NCBI RefSeq assembly: GCF_014204495.1
Contig: NZ_JACHLN010000002.1
Span: forward strand, 310,001-374,000
Source: Sphingomonas kyeonggiensis
Lineage (GTDB): Bacteria > Pseudomonadota > Alphaproteobacteria > Sphingomonadales > Sphingomonadaceae
Reading direction: 5' to 3'
Length of the DNA stretch: 64,000 bases
This document shows positions 17,361 through 25,719 of the stretch, one piece after another. The stretch's first letter is position 1, and the number at the start of each line of letters is the position of its first letter. A model generated the notes under the pieces. That model worked only from the letters and a program-made list of their open reading frames with translations. It did not search any database and was not told the origin of the DNA. Position numbers and translations under genes: made by a program.

Positions 17361-18581
17361 TTATGCCCAGGCGGCCATCTTGGCTTCGAGGTTCTCGCGG
17401 ATCGCCTCGAAGAACTGCTCGGTGGTCATCCAGGGCTGGTCCGGGCCGATCAGGATCGCGAGATCCTTGGTCATCTTGCCGCTCTCGACGGTCTCGATGC
17501 AGACGGCCTCGAGGGTCTCGGCGAACTTGGTGACGTCCGGGGTGTTGTCGAACTTGCCGCGGAACGACAGGCCCTGGGTCCAGGCGAAGATCGACGCGAT
17601 CGGGTTGGTCGAGGTCGCCTTGCCCTGCTGGTGCATACGGTAGTGACGGGTGACGGTGCCGTGGGCGGCTTCCGCCTCGATCGTCTTGCCGTCCGGCGAC
17701 ATCAGCACCGAGGTCATCAGGCCGAGCGAACCGAAGCCCTGCGCGACGGTGTCCGACTGGACGTCGCCGTCATAGTTCTTGCAGGCCCAGACGAACTTGC
17801 CCGACCACTTGAGCGCCGAGGCGACCATGTCGTCGATCAGGCGATGCTCGTAGACGATGCCGGCGGCCTTGAACTTGTCGGCGAACTCGGCGTCGAAGGT
17901 CTCCTGGAACAGGTCCTTGAAGCGGCCGTCATAGGCCTTGAGGATCGTGTTCTTGGTCGAGAGATACAGCGGCCAGCCGCGGTCGAGCGCATAGTTCATG
18001 CTCGCCTTGGCGAAGTCGCGGATCGACTCGTCGAGGTTGTACATGCCCATGGCAACGCCGGCGCTCGGGAAGTCGAACACTTCATATTCGAGCTCGTCGC
18101 CATTGGTGCCGACCCACTTCATCGTGAGCTTGCCGGCGCCGGGGACCTTGAAATCGGTCGCGCGATACTGGTCGCCGAACGCGTGGCGGCCGACGACGAT
18201 CGGGTCGGTCCAGCCCGGAACCAGCCGGGGAACGTTCTTGATCACGATCGGCTCGCGGAACACGACGCCGCCCAGGATGTTGCGGATCGTGCCGTTCGGC
18301 GACTTCCACATCTTCTTGAGGCCGAATTCCTCGACGCGGGCCTCGTCCGGGGTGATCGTGGCGCACTTCACGCCGACGCCGTACTGCTGGATCGCCTTGG
18401 CGGAATCGATCGTGACCTGGTCGTCCGTCGCGTCGCGATTCTCGACCGAGAGATCGTAATACTTCAGGTCGATGTCGAGATAGGGCTTGATCAGGCGCTC
18501 ACGGATCCATTCCCAGATGATCCGCGTCATTTCGTCGCCGTCGATCTCCACGACGGGCGTTGCAACCTTGATCTTCGCCAT
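17361..18581 (-). CDS. icd: NADP-dependent isocitrate dehydrogenase
   Basis: A 406-residue cytosolic TCA-cycle enzyme that converts isocitrate to 2-oxoglutarate and supplies NADPH. The sequence opens [21 protein letters not shown], the hallmark of the eukaryote-like (type II) homodimeric form common in alphaproteobacteria, and continues with [11 protein letters not shown]. Substrate and metal residues lie in [12 protein letters not shown], in the Tyr/Lys region around [10 protein letters not shown], and in the [17 protein letters not shown] segment. [15 protein letters not shown] near residue 310 carries NADP contacts. Length and motifs are standard. It is monocistronic, with its own terminator. 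Confidence 0.97.
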   Translation of the reverse strand: MAKIKVATPVVEIDGDEMTRIIWEWIRERLIKPYLDIDLKYYDLSVENRDATDDQVTIDSAKAIQQYGVGVKCATITPDEARVEEFGLKKMWKSPNGTIRNILGGVVFREPIVIKNVPRLVPGWTDPIVVGRHAFGDQYRATDFKVPGAGKLTMKWVGTNGDELEYEVFDFPSAGVAMGMYNLDESIRDFAKASMNYALDRGWPLYLSTKNTILKAYDGRFKDLFQETFDAEFADKFKAAGIVYEHRLIDDMVASALKWSGKFVWACKNYDGDVQSDTVAQGFGSLGLMTSVLMSPDGKTIEAEAAHGTVTRHYRMHQQGKATSTNPIASIFAWTQGLSFRGKFDNTPDVTKFAETLEAVCIETVESGKMTKDLAILIGPDQPWMTTEQFFEAIRENLEAKMAAWA

Positions 18582-18625
18582 TGCTCGCTGTTCCTTTTAA
18601 GGGTTTGGCGAGCGTCTAGGAGGAT

Positions 18626-18650
18626 GGGGCGGGGGGATCAAGCCCGCCCC
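18626..18650 (-). terminator. Possible terminator after the methyltransferase gene
   Basis: GGGGCGGG (18626-18633) pairs with CCCGCCCC (18643-18650) across a 9-base loop, between the end of the methyltransferase gene and the start of icd. No T run follows on the minus strand, so a Rho-independent role is uncertain. Confidence 0.4.
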
Positions 18651-18661
18651 TGCAACCGGTA

Positions 18662-19279
18662 TCAGTCGTTCCAGGCCCACCAGAGCTGGGCAGGCGGAAT
18701 GTTGATCCACTCCATCGCATGGTCGATGTGCGACCAGTGCGGGGTGAGGAAGTTCTTCACGCGCGGATTGTACTGGTAGACGAGGAAGGCGCCGCCCTTG
18801 CGGATCACTTCGCGGGTCGCCTTGGCGATCGCGTCGCCCACGCCCGGGGGCAGGGTCGAGAAGGGCAGGCCCGAGGCGATATAGTCGGCATGCTCGAAGC
18901 CATGCTCGGCGATGATCTGCTTCACGTCGGCGGCCGAGCCCTGGACCGCGATCAGGCGCGGATCGGGGATGCTCTGCTTCAGATAGCGGATGAAATCGGG
19001 ATTGGTGTCGATCACGATCAGCTTGCCGTCGGCCGACAGCTTGTCGAGGATCGGGCGGGTGAAGGTGCCGACGCCGGGGCCGTACTCGACGAACAGCTTG
19101 GTGTTCTCCCAGTCGACCGGCGCGAGCATCTTGTTGATCGTGAAGCGCGACGAGGGCGCGACCGCGCCGACCATCACCGGGCGCTTCAGGAAACCGCGGA
19201 AGAACATGCCCCAGGGCGACGGCGTGCCGGCGGGGCGGCGGTTACGCGTACGGGCCTTCGCGGCGGTGGAAGCGGGCAT
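18662..19279 (-). CDS. PmtA-like class I SAM-dependent methyltransferase
   Basis: 205 residues from the ATG at 19279, with AAGG six bases upstream. After a basic N-terminus comes FFRGFLKRPVMVGAVAPSS, the opening I associate with bacterial phospholipid N-methyltransferases (PmtA) and their relatives. SAM-binding motif I is EYGPGVGTFT (residues 65-73). A VIDTNPDF acidic-loop motif and a late ASGLPFSTLPPGV segment follow. A PmtA would methylate phosphatidylethanolamine toward phosphatidylcholine at the inner membrane. psd and pssA, which make phosphatidylethanolamine, lie 0.6-2.2 kb away, which favours a lipid substrate. Ribosomal-RNA or other small-molecule methylation remains possible. The start excludes about 100 upstream residues with no family character. 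Confidence 0.7.
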   Translation of the reverse strand: MPASTAAKARTRNRRPAGTPSPWGMFFRGFLKRPVMVGAVAPSSRFTINKMLAPVDWENTKLFVEYGPGVGTFTRPILDKLSADGKLIVIDTNPDFIRYLKQSIPDPRLIAVQGSAADVKQIIAEHGFEHADYIASGLPFSTLPPGVGDAIAKATREVIRKGGAFLVYQYNPRVKNFLTPHWSHIDHAMEWINIPPAQLWWAWND

Positions 19280-19433
19280 GGGCGACCTTATTACAATTTC
19301 AGGACAGTCGCCCGCATTTGGGCAATTCGAGCGAACATGCAAGCGCAGCGACTGCATTTCACCGCATCCGCAGACGTTCAGCTGTGGGCAAGTCCCGGTT
19401 CGGCACGATGGAGGCGTAACGAGGGAGGGTGGC

Positions 19434-19814
19434 TTGATCGGATCGGCGATGATGTTGTGGCTGGCCGGGCAGAGCGTCGCCGCGCCCGAGCTGATCAGCA
19501 GCGCGGACAGGTTCGCGCCGATCGGCGATGCCGCGCTGGTGGCGCTGGCGAAGACACCGTTCGATCCGAAGAGCGATCGGCGCAAATGGGGGCTGGCCGT
19601 GGGCCTGCACCGGGGCGTGCAGGTGGTGGCGAGCTATGTCTGCTCGGACGTCTGCCCCGACTATACGAAGCGAATCATCCGCTACAACCTGCGCGCCGGG
19701 CCGGGCTGCGAGGCTGCGGGCGGCGTCTCCAAGGCGCTTGCCGTGCCAATGGGGATCGGCGTGGGGCAGCGGCTCTACTGCCTGCCGGCAGTGATCGCGG
19801 CGCTCCAGGACTAG
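19434..19814 (+). CDS. Small exported hypothetical protein
   Basis: 126 residues from a TTG at 19434, chosen for the strong GAGGGAGGG ribosome-binding site a few bases upstream; an ATG at 19449 is the alternative. The N-terminus (LIGSAMMLWLAGQSVAAPE) looks like a signal peptide. The mature part contains YVCSDVCPDYT and two further cysteines (PGCEAAGG, RLYCLPA), which suggests a disulfide-bonded periplasmic protein. No known family is recognised. It is divergent from the methyltransferase. Confidence 0.6.
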   Translation: MIGSAMMLWLAGQSVAAPELISSADRFAPIGDAALVALAKTPFDPKSDRRKWGLAVGLHRGVQVVASYVCSDVCPDYTKRIIRYNLRAGPGCEAAGGVSKALAVPMGIGVGQRLYCLPAVIAALQD

Positions 19815-19922
19815 TCGGGCTTGCCGCATCGATACGCGGCATATTTTCCGGGAAATAGGCGACGGGATGCGCGTTTTGTCAGGTGCGTTGTGTTCGCTGC
19901 AACAGGGAGCTAGAGCCTGCCG

Positions 19923-20651
19923 ATGGCATCCATGGACAAGCCCCCGCTCGGCACTCCCACGATCAAGTGGCGTTTTCCCGACATCCACCCCGAGGGCCGC
20001 AAATATGTGGCGATCGCGGCGGCGATCGCGCTGCTCAGCCTCTTCGTGTTCGATTTCATCACCTGGCCCCTGGTGTTCCTCACCTTCGGGGTCGCGGCAT
20101 TCTTCCGCGATCCGATCCGGGTGACGCCGCAGGCCGAGGGCGTGCTGGTCGCGCCGGCGGACGGCCTCATCACGATGATCCAGCGGGTGGAGCTGCCGCC
20201 CGAGCTCAAGGGTGCGCAGGCGCTGGGCGAGGCGCCGATGGTGCGCGTGTCGATCTTCATGAGCGTGTTCGACGTCCATGTGAACCGCACGCCGATCACC
20301 GGCACGATCCGCCACGTCATCTATATCTCGGGCCGTTTCCTCAACGCCGACCTCGACAAGGCGAGCGAGGAGAATGAGCGCCAGCACTTCATCGTCGAGG
20401 ACAAGAACGGGCTGCGCATCGGCTTCACCCAGATCGCCGGCCTGGTCGCGCGGCGCATCGTCAGCTTCACCAAGCCGGGCGACATGGTCGTGGCCGGCCA
20501 GCGTGTCGGCCTGATCCGCTTCGGCAGCCGCGTCGACGTGTTCCTGCCCGAGGATTATGTGGCGCAGGTCACGCTCGGCCAGCGCACCATCGCCGGCGAG
20601 ACGATCATCGCGAAGAAGGGCGGCGCGGCCGTCACCGGCATCTCGCAGTGA
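19923..20651 (+). CDS. psd: Phosphatidylserine decarboxylase (short, self-processing)
   Basis: A 242-residue inner-membrane enzyme that decarboxylates phosphatidylserine to phosphatidylethanolamine. It has an N-terminal membrane anchor ([20 protein letters not shown]), then [10 protein letters not shown], the conserved [13 protein letters not shown] region with its catalytic His, and the autocleavage site at Gly201-Ser202 (IRFGSRVD). There Ser202 becomes the pyruvoyl group of the alpha chain. This GS form is the short Psd type found in many alphaproteobacteria, not the E. coli LGST form. Its stop overlaps the pssA start by a GTGA, so the two consecutive pathway enzymes are co-translated. Confidence 0.95.
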   Translation: MASMDKPPLGTPTIKWRFPDIHPEGRKYVAIAAAIALLSLFVFDFITWPLVFLTFGVAAFFRDPIRVTPQAEGVLVAPADGLITMIQRVELPPELKGAQALGEAPMVRVSIFMSVFDVHVNRTPITGTIRHVIYISGRFLNADLDKASEENERQHFIVEDKNGLRIGFTQIAGLVARRIVSFTKPGDMVVAGQRVGLIRFGSRVDVFLPEDYVAQVTLGQRTIAGETIIAKKGGAAVTGISQ

Positions 20652-21478
20652 GCGACCGGCGCGGCGACACACGGTTCCCGCGTACGCTCCGGCCCCGTCG
20701 CATGCGGCGGATGCGGCCGGTGCGCGGCATCCCGCTGCGCGCCATCGCGCCCAATACCGTCACTGCGCTGGCGCTCTGCTCGGGCCTGACCGCGATCCGC
20801 TTCGCCATCGACGGCAAGTGGGAGCTGGCGGTGCTGATGGTCCTCATCGCCGGCCTGCTGGACGGGATCGACGGCAAGATCGCCCGGATGGTGCGCGGCG
20901 AGAGCCGGTTCGGTGCCGAGCTGGACAGCCTGTCCGACGCGATCTCGTTCGGCGTCGCGCCGGCGCTGATCCTGTATCTGTGGTCGCTGCAGACGCTGGG
21001 CCGGTTCGGCTGGATGATCGCGCTGATCCACGCTCTGTTCTGCGCGCTGCGCCTCGCCCGGTTCAACGCGCAGATCGACGCCGAGGAACAGCCGCACAAG
21101 TCCGCCGGATTCCTGACCGGGGTGCCGGCGCCGGCCGGGGCGGTGCTGACCCTGCTGCCGATCTATCTCTGGCTGTTCACCGACGAGCCGCATCTGCGGA
21201 TGCCGGTGGTGGTGGCGCCGTGGACGGCTTTCATCGCGGTGCTGATGATCTCGAGCGTAGCGACCTTCGCGCCGCATATCCGGCTCAAGCAGCGCATCCG
21301 CTTCGAGGCGATCGCCGTGCTGGTGGTACTGGTTGCGGCGCTGGTCGCCGCACCCTGGCCGACGCTGGCGGGGATCGCGGTCCTCTACCTGCTCTCGATC
21401 CCGTTCAGCATCCGGAGCTATCGCCGGATCAGGCAGCTTCGCGCAGCGGGAATGCCGCGGAGCGGCGCACCGGAGTAG
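20648..21478 (+). CDS. pssA: CDP-diacylglycerol--serine O-phosphatidyltransferase
   Basis: 276 residues, GTG start at 20648 overlapping the psd stop. It is an integral membrane enzyme that joins CDP-diacylglycerol and serine to give phosphatidylserine, the Psd substrate. The CDP-alcohol phosphatidyltransferase motif is complete: Asp75-Gly76, Ala79-Arg80, Gly89, Asp93 and Asp97 (DGKIAR...GAELDSLSD). Hydrophobic helices follow up to about residue 265. CDP-diacylglycerol would come from CdsA, encoded at 29898. The 3' end overlaps the convergent small membrane gene by 50 bases. Confidence 0.95.
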   Translation: MSDRRGDTRFPRTLRPRRMRRMRPVRGIPLRAIAPNTVTALALCSGLTAIRFAIDGKWELAVLMVLIAGLLDGIDGKIARMVRGESRFGAELDSLSDAISFGVAPALILYLWSLQTLGRFGWMIALIHALFCALRLARFNAQIDAEEQPHKSAGFLTGVPAPAGAVLTLLPIYLWLFTDEPHLRMPVVVAPWTAFIAVLMISSVATFAPHIRLKQRIRFEAIAVLVVLVAALVAAPWPTLAGIAVLYLLSIPFSIRSYRRIRQLRAAGMPRSGAPE

Positions 21479-21650
21479 CATAGCGGACAGTGACGCGGCT
21501 CGGCACCAGCTCGGGCAGCGGCTGGACGAGATTGCCGCCGATCAGCTCGCGCATGCGGGGAAGGGCGGCGACGATCGAGGAGACGATCGTCCAGCCGGCA
21601 ACGGCGAACGCGGCGGCGAACAGCAGAACGGTAAGCAATGCAGTCATCAC
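21429..21650 (-). CDS. Small single-span membrane protein under a LexA-type promoter
   Basis: 73 residues. The start at 21650 has GGGAG seven bases upstream, and the codons have GC-rich third positions, so it is very likely translated. Residues 2-32 form one hydrophobic membrane helix (LLTVLLFAAAFAVAGWTIVS). The rest is a short basic soluble tail containing LPELVPSRVTVRY. No family is recognised. Upstream on the same strand is a good sigma-70 promoter whose spacer contains an alphaproteobacterial SOS box (21741-21769). An SOS-induced small membrane protein recalls Caulobacter SidA, a division inhibitor, but there is no visible sequence similarity, so that role is inference. Its 3' end overlaps pssA by 50 bases in convergent orientation. 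Confidence 0.75.
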   Translation of the reverse strand: MMTALLTVLLFAAAFAVAGWTIVSSIVAALPRMRELIGGNLVQPLPELVPSRVTVRYATPVRRSAAFPLREAA

Positions 21651-21740
21651 TTGGCTCCCAAAACGCGCCTGACCTGGCGAGAACCCTGCGATTCCAACCT
21701 ATTGGCGCCCGCTGACGTTCCCTGTCCGCGTTGTGAGCCT

Positions 21741-21769
21741 GTTATGTTCCGTTAACGTTCCATTGTCAA
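21741..21769 (-). promoter_or_regulatory. Sigma-70 promoter with embedded LexA (SOS) box
   Basis: Reading the minus strand: -35 TTGACA (21769-21764), a 17-base spacer, -10 CATAAC (21746-21741). The spacer contains GAAC-N7-GAAC (21746-21760; GTTC-N7-GTTC on the plus strand), the direct-repeat LexA site of alphaproteobacteria. LexA bound there would block RNA polymerase. Transcription would begin near 21734, 84 bases before the 73-residue gene. Confidence 0.7.
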
Positions 21770-21775
21770 GCGCAT

Positions 21776-21790
21776 GTTCTTTGCTTGTTC
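21776..21790. promoter_or_regulatory. Second LexA-type box
   Basis: GTTC at 21776-21779, seven bases, then GTTC at 21787-21790 (TGTTCTTTGCTTGTTCC in context). It lies upstream of the -35 of the minus-strand promoter and 76 bases before the plus-strand gene at 21866, so it could strengthen repression of the former or control the latter. Confidence 0.55.
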
Positions 21791-21865
21791 CGATGTCGCG
21801 CAACCTCCTGCTTGCCAGCATGTCCGGCTTGCCGATAGCATCGTGGCAATAGGGAGGGACATTTC

Positions 21866-22333
21866 ATGCGACTGAAGATCCTGGCCGCGATGGCGGCCGT
21901 GACGGCGCTATATGTCGATGCCGCCGCGGCGCAGGCGATCAACCTGCAGAGCTGCCCGGCGACCAAGCTCGAGGCGAGCGCGCTGATCTCGAAACTCAAG
22001 CAGAATGGGGAGGCGCCGGGCGGCACGATCTCCTTCGATACCAGCAACCTGCGTTTCCAGGGCGATCCGGTGCAGGGCCTGTACACCAACCGGGATACGG
22101 GCTGGCTCCATATCCGCCTGCCGCGCGGACCGTCTGCCTATGCGGCGGTGGTGCGCGCAGCGCATGCGGCTGATGCGGCGCGCGTCAATTGCGACGAACC
22201 CGACAAGGGCTGCTATATCCGCATGAACGACAAGCGCGCCTGGGGACTCTACAGCCTCGACTTCTCGACTTTCGAGGGGCGGTTCGTGAAGGAAGGCGAG
22301 CCGGACGGACGCTATCTGATCTGCTTCTATTGA
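21866..22333 (+). CDS. Exported hypothetical protein
   Basis: 155 residues with a clear signal peptide (MRLKILAAMAAVTALYVDAAAAQA) and GGAGGGAC seven bases before the ATG. The mature protein has four cysteines (QSCPATK, VNCDEPDKGCYIRM, and ICFY at the very end) and probably two disulfides. The KGCYIRMNDKRAWGLYSLDF segment looks like a beta sheet. No family is recognised. Two LexA-type boxes lie 76-120 bases upstream on the shared divergent region, so DNA-damage control is possible but better supported for the opposite gene. Confidence 0.65.
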   Translation: MRLKILAAMAAVTALYVDAAAAQAINLQSCPATKLEASALISKLKQNGEAPGGTISFDTSNLRFQGDPVQGLYTNRDTGWLHIRLPRGPSAYAAVVRAAHAADAARVNCDEPDKGCYIRMNDKRAWGLYSLDFSTFEGRFVKEGEPDGRYLICFY

Positions 22334-22410
22334 TCTGATTCCTTCCTATATGAACAGCCTGGTTGCGTTCCTGCGCGCTTTCGCGTAGGGGCGCCGCCTC
22401 AACCCCGCAT

Positions 22411-22459
22411 GGGAAGCATCATAACCCGGTGCCGAACGCCGTTCGGTCACTCGCTTCCC
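22411..22459 (+). promoter_or_regulatory. Structured rpsB leader (nested stems)
   Basis: An outer 7-bp stem (GGGAAGC at 22411-22417 with GCTTCCC at 22453-22459) encloses a strong hairpin (CCGAACG 22432-22438, CGTTCGG 22440-22446). It ends 28 bases before the rpsB ATG. In E. coli the rpsB leader is bound by S2 for autoregulation. An analogous role here is inference. Confidence 0.5.
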
Positions 22460-22487
22460 AGAGGAACAACCGGAAGGAGTTATCCCT

Positions 22488-23285
22488 ATGGCGGCACCTG
22501 TCGTCTCTCTGCAGCAGCTGCTCGAATCGGGCGCGCACTTCGGTCACCAGACCCACCGCTGGAACCCGAAGATGAAGCCTTACATCTTCGGCGAGCGCAA
22601 CGGCGTTCACATCATTGACCTCTCGCAGACCGTGCCGCTCTTCGCGCGCGCGCTTGAGTTCGTGAACTCGACCGTCGCCGCCGGCGGCAAGGTGCTGTTC
22701 GTCGGCACCAAGCGCCAGGCCCAGGAGCCGATCGCCGAGGCAGCTCGCCGCGCCGGCCAGCACTTCGTCAACCACCGCTGGCTGGGCGGCATGCTCACCA
22801 ACTGGAAGACGATCTCGCAGTCGATCAAGCGCCTCAAGACGCTCGAAGAGCAGCTTTCGGGCGACACGCACGGCCTGACCAAGAAGGAAGTGCTGCAGCT
22901 CACCCGTGAGCGCGACAAGCTCGAGCTCTCGCTCGGCGGCATCCGCGACATGGGCGGCCTGCCCGACGTGATGTTCGTGATCGACGCGAACAAGGAAGAG
23001 CTGGCGATCAAGGAAGCCAACACCCTGGGTATCCCGGTTGTTGCGATCCTCGACTCGAACGTGAGCCCGGACGGCATCGCCTTCCCGGTTCCGGCGAACG
23101 ACGACGCCTCGCGCGCCATCCGCCTGTACTGCGAAGCGATCGCCATCGCGGCGACCCGCGGCAACCAGGACCGCCAGGCGAGCTTCGGCGTCGACCTGGG
23201 CGCCCAGGAAGTCGCTCCGGTCGAGCCGGCGCTGACCGAGACCGCCGAGCAGGCAGTCGAGGGCGAGCGTCAGATCGACGCGTAA
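22488..23285 (+). CDS. rpsB: 30S ribosomal protein S2
   Basis: 265 residues. It opens with the conserved [38 protein letters not shown]. Later signatures include [20 protein letters not shown] and [12 protein letters not shown], and the binding residues near [17 protein letters not shown]2 joins the small subunit late and contacts S1 and 16S rRNA. The C-terminal 35 residues are an acidic extension ([20 protein letters not shown]), longer than in E. coli. A strong GGAAGGAG site lies upstream. tsf follows after a 217-base gap that contains a palindromic repeat. Confidence 0.97.
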   Translation: MAAPVVSLQQLLESGAHFGHQTHRWNPKMKPYIFGERNGVHIIDLSQTVPLFARALEFVNSTVAAGGKVLFVGTKRQAQEPIAEAARRAGQHFVNHRWLGGMLTNWKTISQSIKRLKTLEEQLSGDTHGLTKKEVLQLTRERDKLELSLGGIRDMGGLPDVMFVIDANKEELAIKEANTLGIPVVAILDSNVSPDGIAFPVPANDDASRAIRLYCEAIAIAATRGNQDRQASFGVDLGAQEVAPVEPALTETAEQAVEGERQIDA

Positions 23286-23357
23286 AGCTTGCAACTGATT
23301 GTCTCCGAACTGACATAGGCGCGCATTAGGCGCCCGGTCAGTTCGGAGCGTCATCCC

Positions 23358-23454
23358 ATCCCCGTTCGGGCTGCGCGTGTCGAAGCCCCGTACTTCTTCT
23401 CCCGTGCCGGGCCAAAGAAGGCGGCCCTTCGACAAGCACAGGGCGAACGGGGAT
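23358..23454. repeat. Palindromic repeat between rpsB and tsf (family D)
   Basis: The arms at 23358-23398 and 23415-23454 are imperfectly complementary over about 40 bases (both begin or end ATCCCCGTTCG and contain TGTCGAAG). The core resembles the widespread CCCTGAGCTTGTCGAAGGG repeat of sphingomonads. Within the rpsB-tsf transcript it would form a long hairpin that could attenuate, process or stabilise the message. Confidence 0.75.
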
Positions 23455-23502
23455 TGATTTATCGGCCGTGCCCCGGCGCGGCCTAACCAAGAGGAAAGAA
23501 AC

Positions 23503-24435
23503 ATGGCCGAGATCACCGCAGCAGCCGTGAAGGAACTCCGCGAGAAGAGCGGCGCGGGCATGATGGACTGCAAGAAGGCGCTGTCCGAGAACAATGGCGA
23601 CATGGAAGCCGCAGTCGACTGGCTGCGCACCAAGGGCCTCGCCGCCGCCGCCAAGAAGTCGAGCCGCACCGCCGCCGAGGGCCTGGTCGGCCTGGCCGTT
23701 GCCGGCACCAAGGGCGTTGCCGTCGAAGTCAACTCGCAGACCGACTTCGTTGCCAAGAACGAGATCTTCCAGACCTTCGTTCGTGACGTGACTGCGGTTG
23801 CGCTCGAGCTGGGCGACAACATCGACACCATCAAGGCAGCGCCGCTGCCGGCCGGGACTGTCGAGGAAGTGCTGACCAACAACATCTCGACCATCGGCGA
23901 GAACCAGGTTCTGCGCCGCGCCAAGCAGGTGCAGGTCTCGCAGGGCGCGGTGATCCCGTACGTCCACAACGCGCAGGCCCCGGGCCTGGGCAAGATCGGC
24001 GTGCTCGTCGCGCTCGAGAGCGATGCCGGCGTCGATGTGCTCGAGCCGCTCGGCAAGCAGATCGCGATGCACGTCGCGGCTGCCTTCCCGCTGGCGCTGT
24101 CGGTCGACGACCTCGATCCGGAAGTCGTCGAGCGCGAAGCCGCGATCCTGCGCGAGAAGAACGCCGAGAAGATCGTCGGCAAGTCGGCCGAAGTCGCTGA
24201 GAAGATCCTCAACGGCCCGATCGAGAAGTTCAAGAAGGAGAACGCTCTCCTGACCCAGCTTTTCGTGATGGACGGCAAGACCCCGGTTCAGGACGTGATC
24301 GCCAAGGCAGCCAAGGACGCCGGCGCTTCGATCGTGCTGAAGGACTATGTCCGCTTCCAGCTCGGCGAAGGCATCGAGAAGGAAGAGAGCGACTTCGCTG
24401 CCGAAGTGGCTGCGACCGCCGGTCTCACCAACTAA
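23503..24435 (+). CDS. tsf: Translation elongation factor Ts
   Basis: A 310-residue factor that exchanges GDP for GTP on EF-Tu. The N-terminal UBA-like domain ([22 protein letters not shown]) and the EF-Tu-contacting [10 protein letters not shown] motif are intact. The core repeats follow, ending with [17 protein letters not shown]. The length is typical for alphaproteobacteria. AAGAGGAAAG lies before the ATG. A terminator follows 22 bases after the stop. Confidence 0.97.
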   Translation: MAEITAAAVKELREKSGAGMMDCKKALSENNGDMEAAVDWLRTKGLAAAAKKSSRTAAEGLVGLAVAGTKGVAVEVNSQTDFVAKNEIFQTFVRDVTAVALELGDNIDTIKAAPLPAGTVEEVLTNNISTIGENQVLRRAKQVQVSQGAVIPYVHNAQAPGLGKIGVLVALESDAGVDVLEPLGKQIAMHVAAAFPLALSVDDLDPEVVEREAAILREKNAEKIVGKSAEVAEKILNGPIEKFKKENALLTQLFVMDGKTPVQDVIAKAAKDAGASIVLKDYVRFQLGEGIEKEESDFAAEVAATAGLTN

Positions 24436-24457
24436 GGTCTTCCCGGACCTGATGCGC

Positions 24458-24495
24458 GGGCGCTGTCACCCCAGGGTGACGGCGCCCGTTTGCGT
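24458..24495 (+). terminator. Terminator of tsf
   Basis: A 14-bp stem (24458-24471 with 24474-24487, one G-T wobble) with a 2-base turn, followed by GTTTGCGTTT. It cleanly ends the rpsB-tsf unit. Confidence 0.85.
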
Positions 24496-24623
24496 TTCGG
24501 CGAATATTGGTCATCCGCGGCAGGGGGCGTGACCAGAACTGCAACGCATCTGTCGACGTTGCGTCATCGGTTGCGGGTAGTAAAACACTTCAATTACCGT
24601 TGCGTAACGCGGAGTGTTCGGCA

Positions 24624-25583
24624 ATGCGGGTGGGGTTGGGCGCGGTTCTTGTCGCCACGGTACTTGCCGGCTGCGACGGTGGCGGGAGCGCATCTTTTCC
24701 CGCGCCGACACCGACGCCCACCACGACGCCGGCGCCAACACCTACCCCCAGTCCCACGCCGACTCCCACGCCAGTAGCCTATGAGACCGCGTTCGATTTC
24801 TCGCGGAATCGCACCATTCCGATGTTGTTTTTCAATTATCCCCAGGGCTTCGAGTATGAGGTCGGCAAGAAGCCGCAGCCCTATATCGTGGATGATTTCC
24901 ATTTCACCCAGGATCTTGCCGCCGGAACGGTCGAGATAGGATATGGATATGGCGCTGTGGGAATGTCCCTGGGAGATTTCCGCTTCTTCTACCGGGCAAA
25001 TCCGTACAACGGCGTTCTGTATAATTCTCGAGCCGATATCCTGCGCGCGGATACCAATACCGGCCCCTATTCGCGCCGTGCGGTTGTCATTTTTCCAGTC
25101 GCCGGCATCCAGTACGCCGCGACGGGCGAGGGGAACAAGCCGGTCGCCGGAGCGGGGGGATATTTCGAGAGAATGCTCCTGGGCGCCCGAACCCTGCCGG
25201 GAGACGCGCCCGCGGCCGCCACACTGACCTATCCCATTGCTCCGGACAGCTACAAGACGCTGGGCAGCTCGGGCGTCGAGACGCTCCTGTATCCTTCGGG
25301 CAGCCTGATCGTGAACATGGCGACCAGGGCCGTCGGCGGTACGATAACCGTTCCTTCCCTGAGCGGCGGACCGGCGGTGCACCTGACCATCTCCGGAACG
25401 CTCAATGCGGCGGATCTGAGCCTGTCCGGTGACGTGACGAATGATGCGTCGATGCCGACGGGATCCTTTGCGGGCTGGCTGTTTGGTCCATCCGCGACGG
25501 AAGCCGGCATCCTCATTCAGGTTGCCAACACGAAGACCGTTCAATCCTATTTCTTTCCGGTGGTAGGCAAGCGCGCGTCCTGA
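24624..25583 (+). CDS. TbpB-like surface lipoprotein
   Basis: 319 residues from the ATG at 24624 (GGAG nine bases upstream). The signal peptide ends in a lipobox (VLAGC, lipid-anchored Cys17). It is followed by a Pro/Thr-rich linker of about 30 residues (PTPTPTTTPAPTPTP) and then a beta-barrel-like domain. The closing FAGWLFGPSATEAGILIQV matches the GxFyGPxAxExGG signature of transferrin-binding-protein-B-like C-lobes. Such lipoproteins are often flipped to the cell surface and bind metal-carrying or other host/environmental ligands. No Slam translocator is visible in the window. It lies alone between tsf and the GH84 gene; the GCAACG...CGTTGC dyad at 24541-24562 upstream is unexplained. Confidence 0.7.
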   Translation: MRVGLGAVLVATVLAGCDGGGSASFPAPTPTPTTTPAPTPTPSPTPTPTPVAYETAFDFSRNRTIPMLFFNYPQGFEYEVGKKPQPYIVDDFHFTQDLAAGTVEIGYGYGAVGMSLGDFRFFYRANPYNGVLYNSRADILRADTNTGPYSRRAVVIFPVAGIQYAATGEGNKPVAGAGGYFERMLLGARTLPGDAPAAATLTYPIAPDSYKTLGSSGVETLLYPSGSLIVNMATRAVGGTITVPSLSGGPAVHLTISGTLNAADLSLSGDVTNDASMPTGSFAGWLFGPSATEAGILIQVANTKTVQSYFFPVVGKRAS

Positions 25584-25719
25584 GCGGGCCGCTCCCGATC
25601 GGTGGCGGCCCTTTGCGTTTCACATTGTTGCGTAGGAGCGGGGTGCTGCCGCAATCTCTCGACATTGTGCGCTTGGTTTCCTACCAATCTAATACCTTTC
25701 ACCGGCAGGAGCCTGTTCA

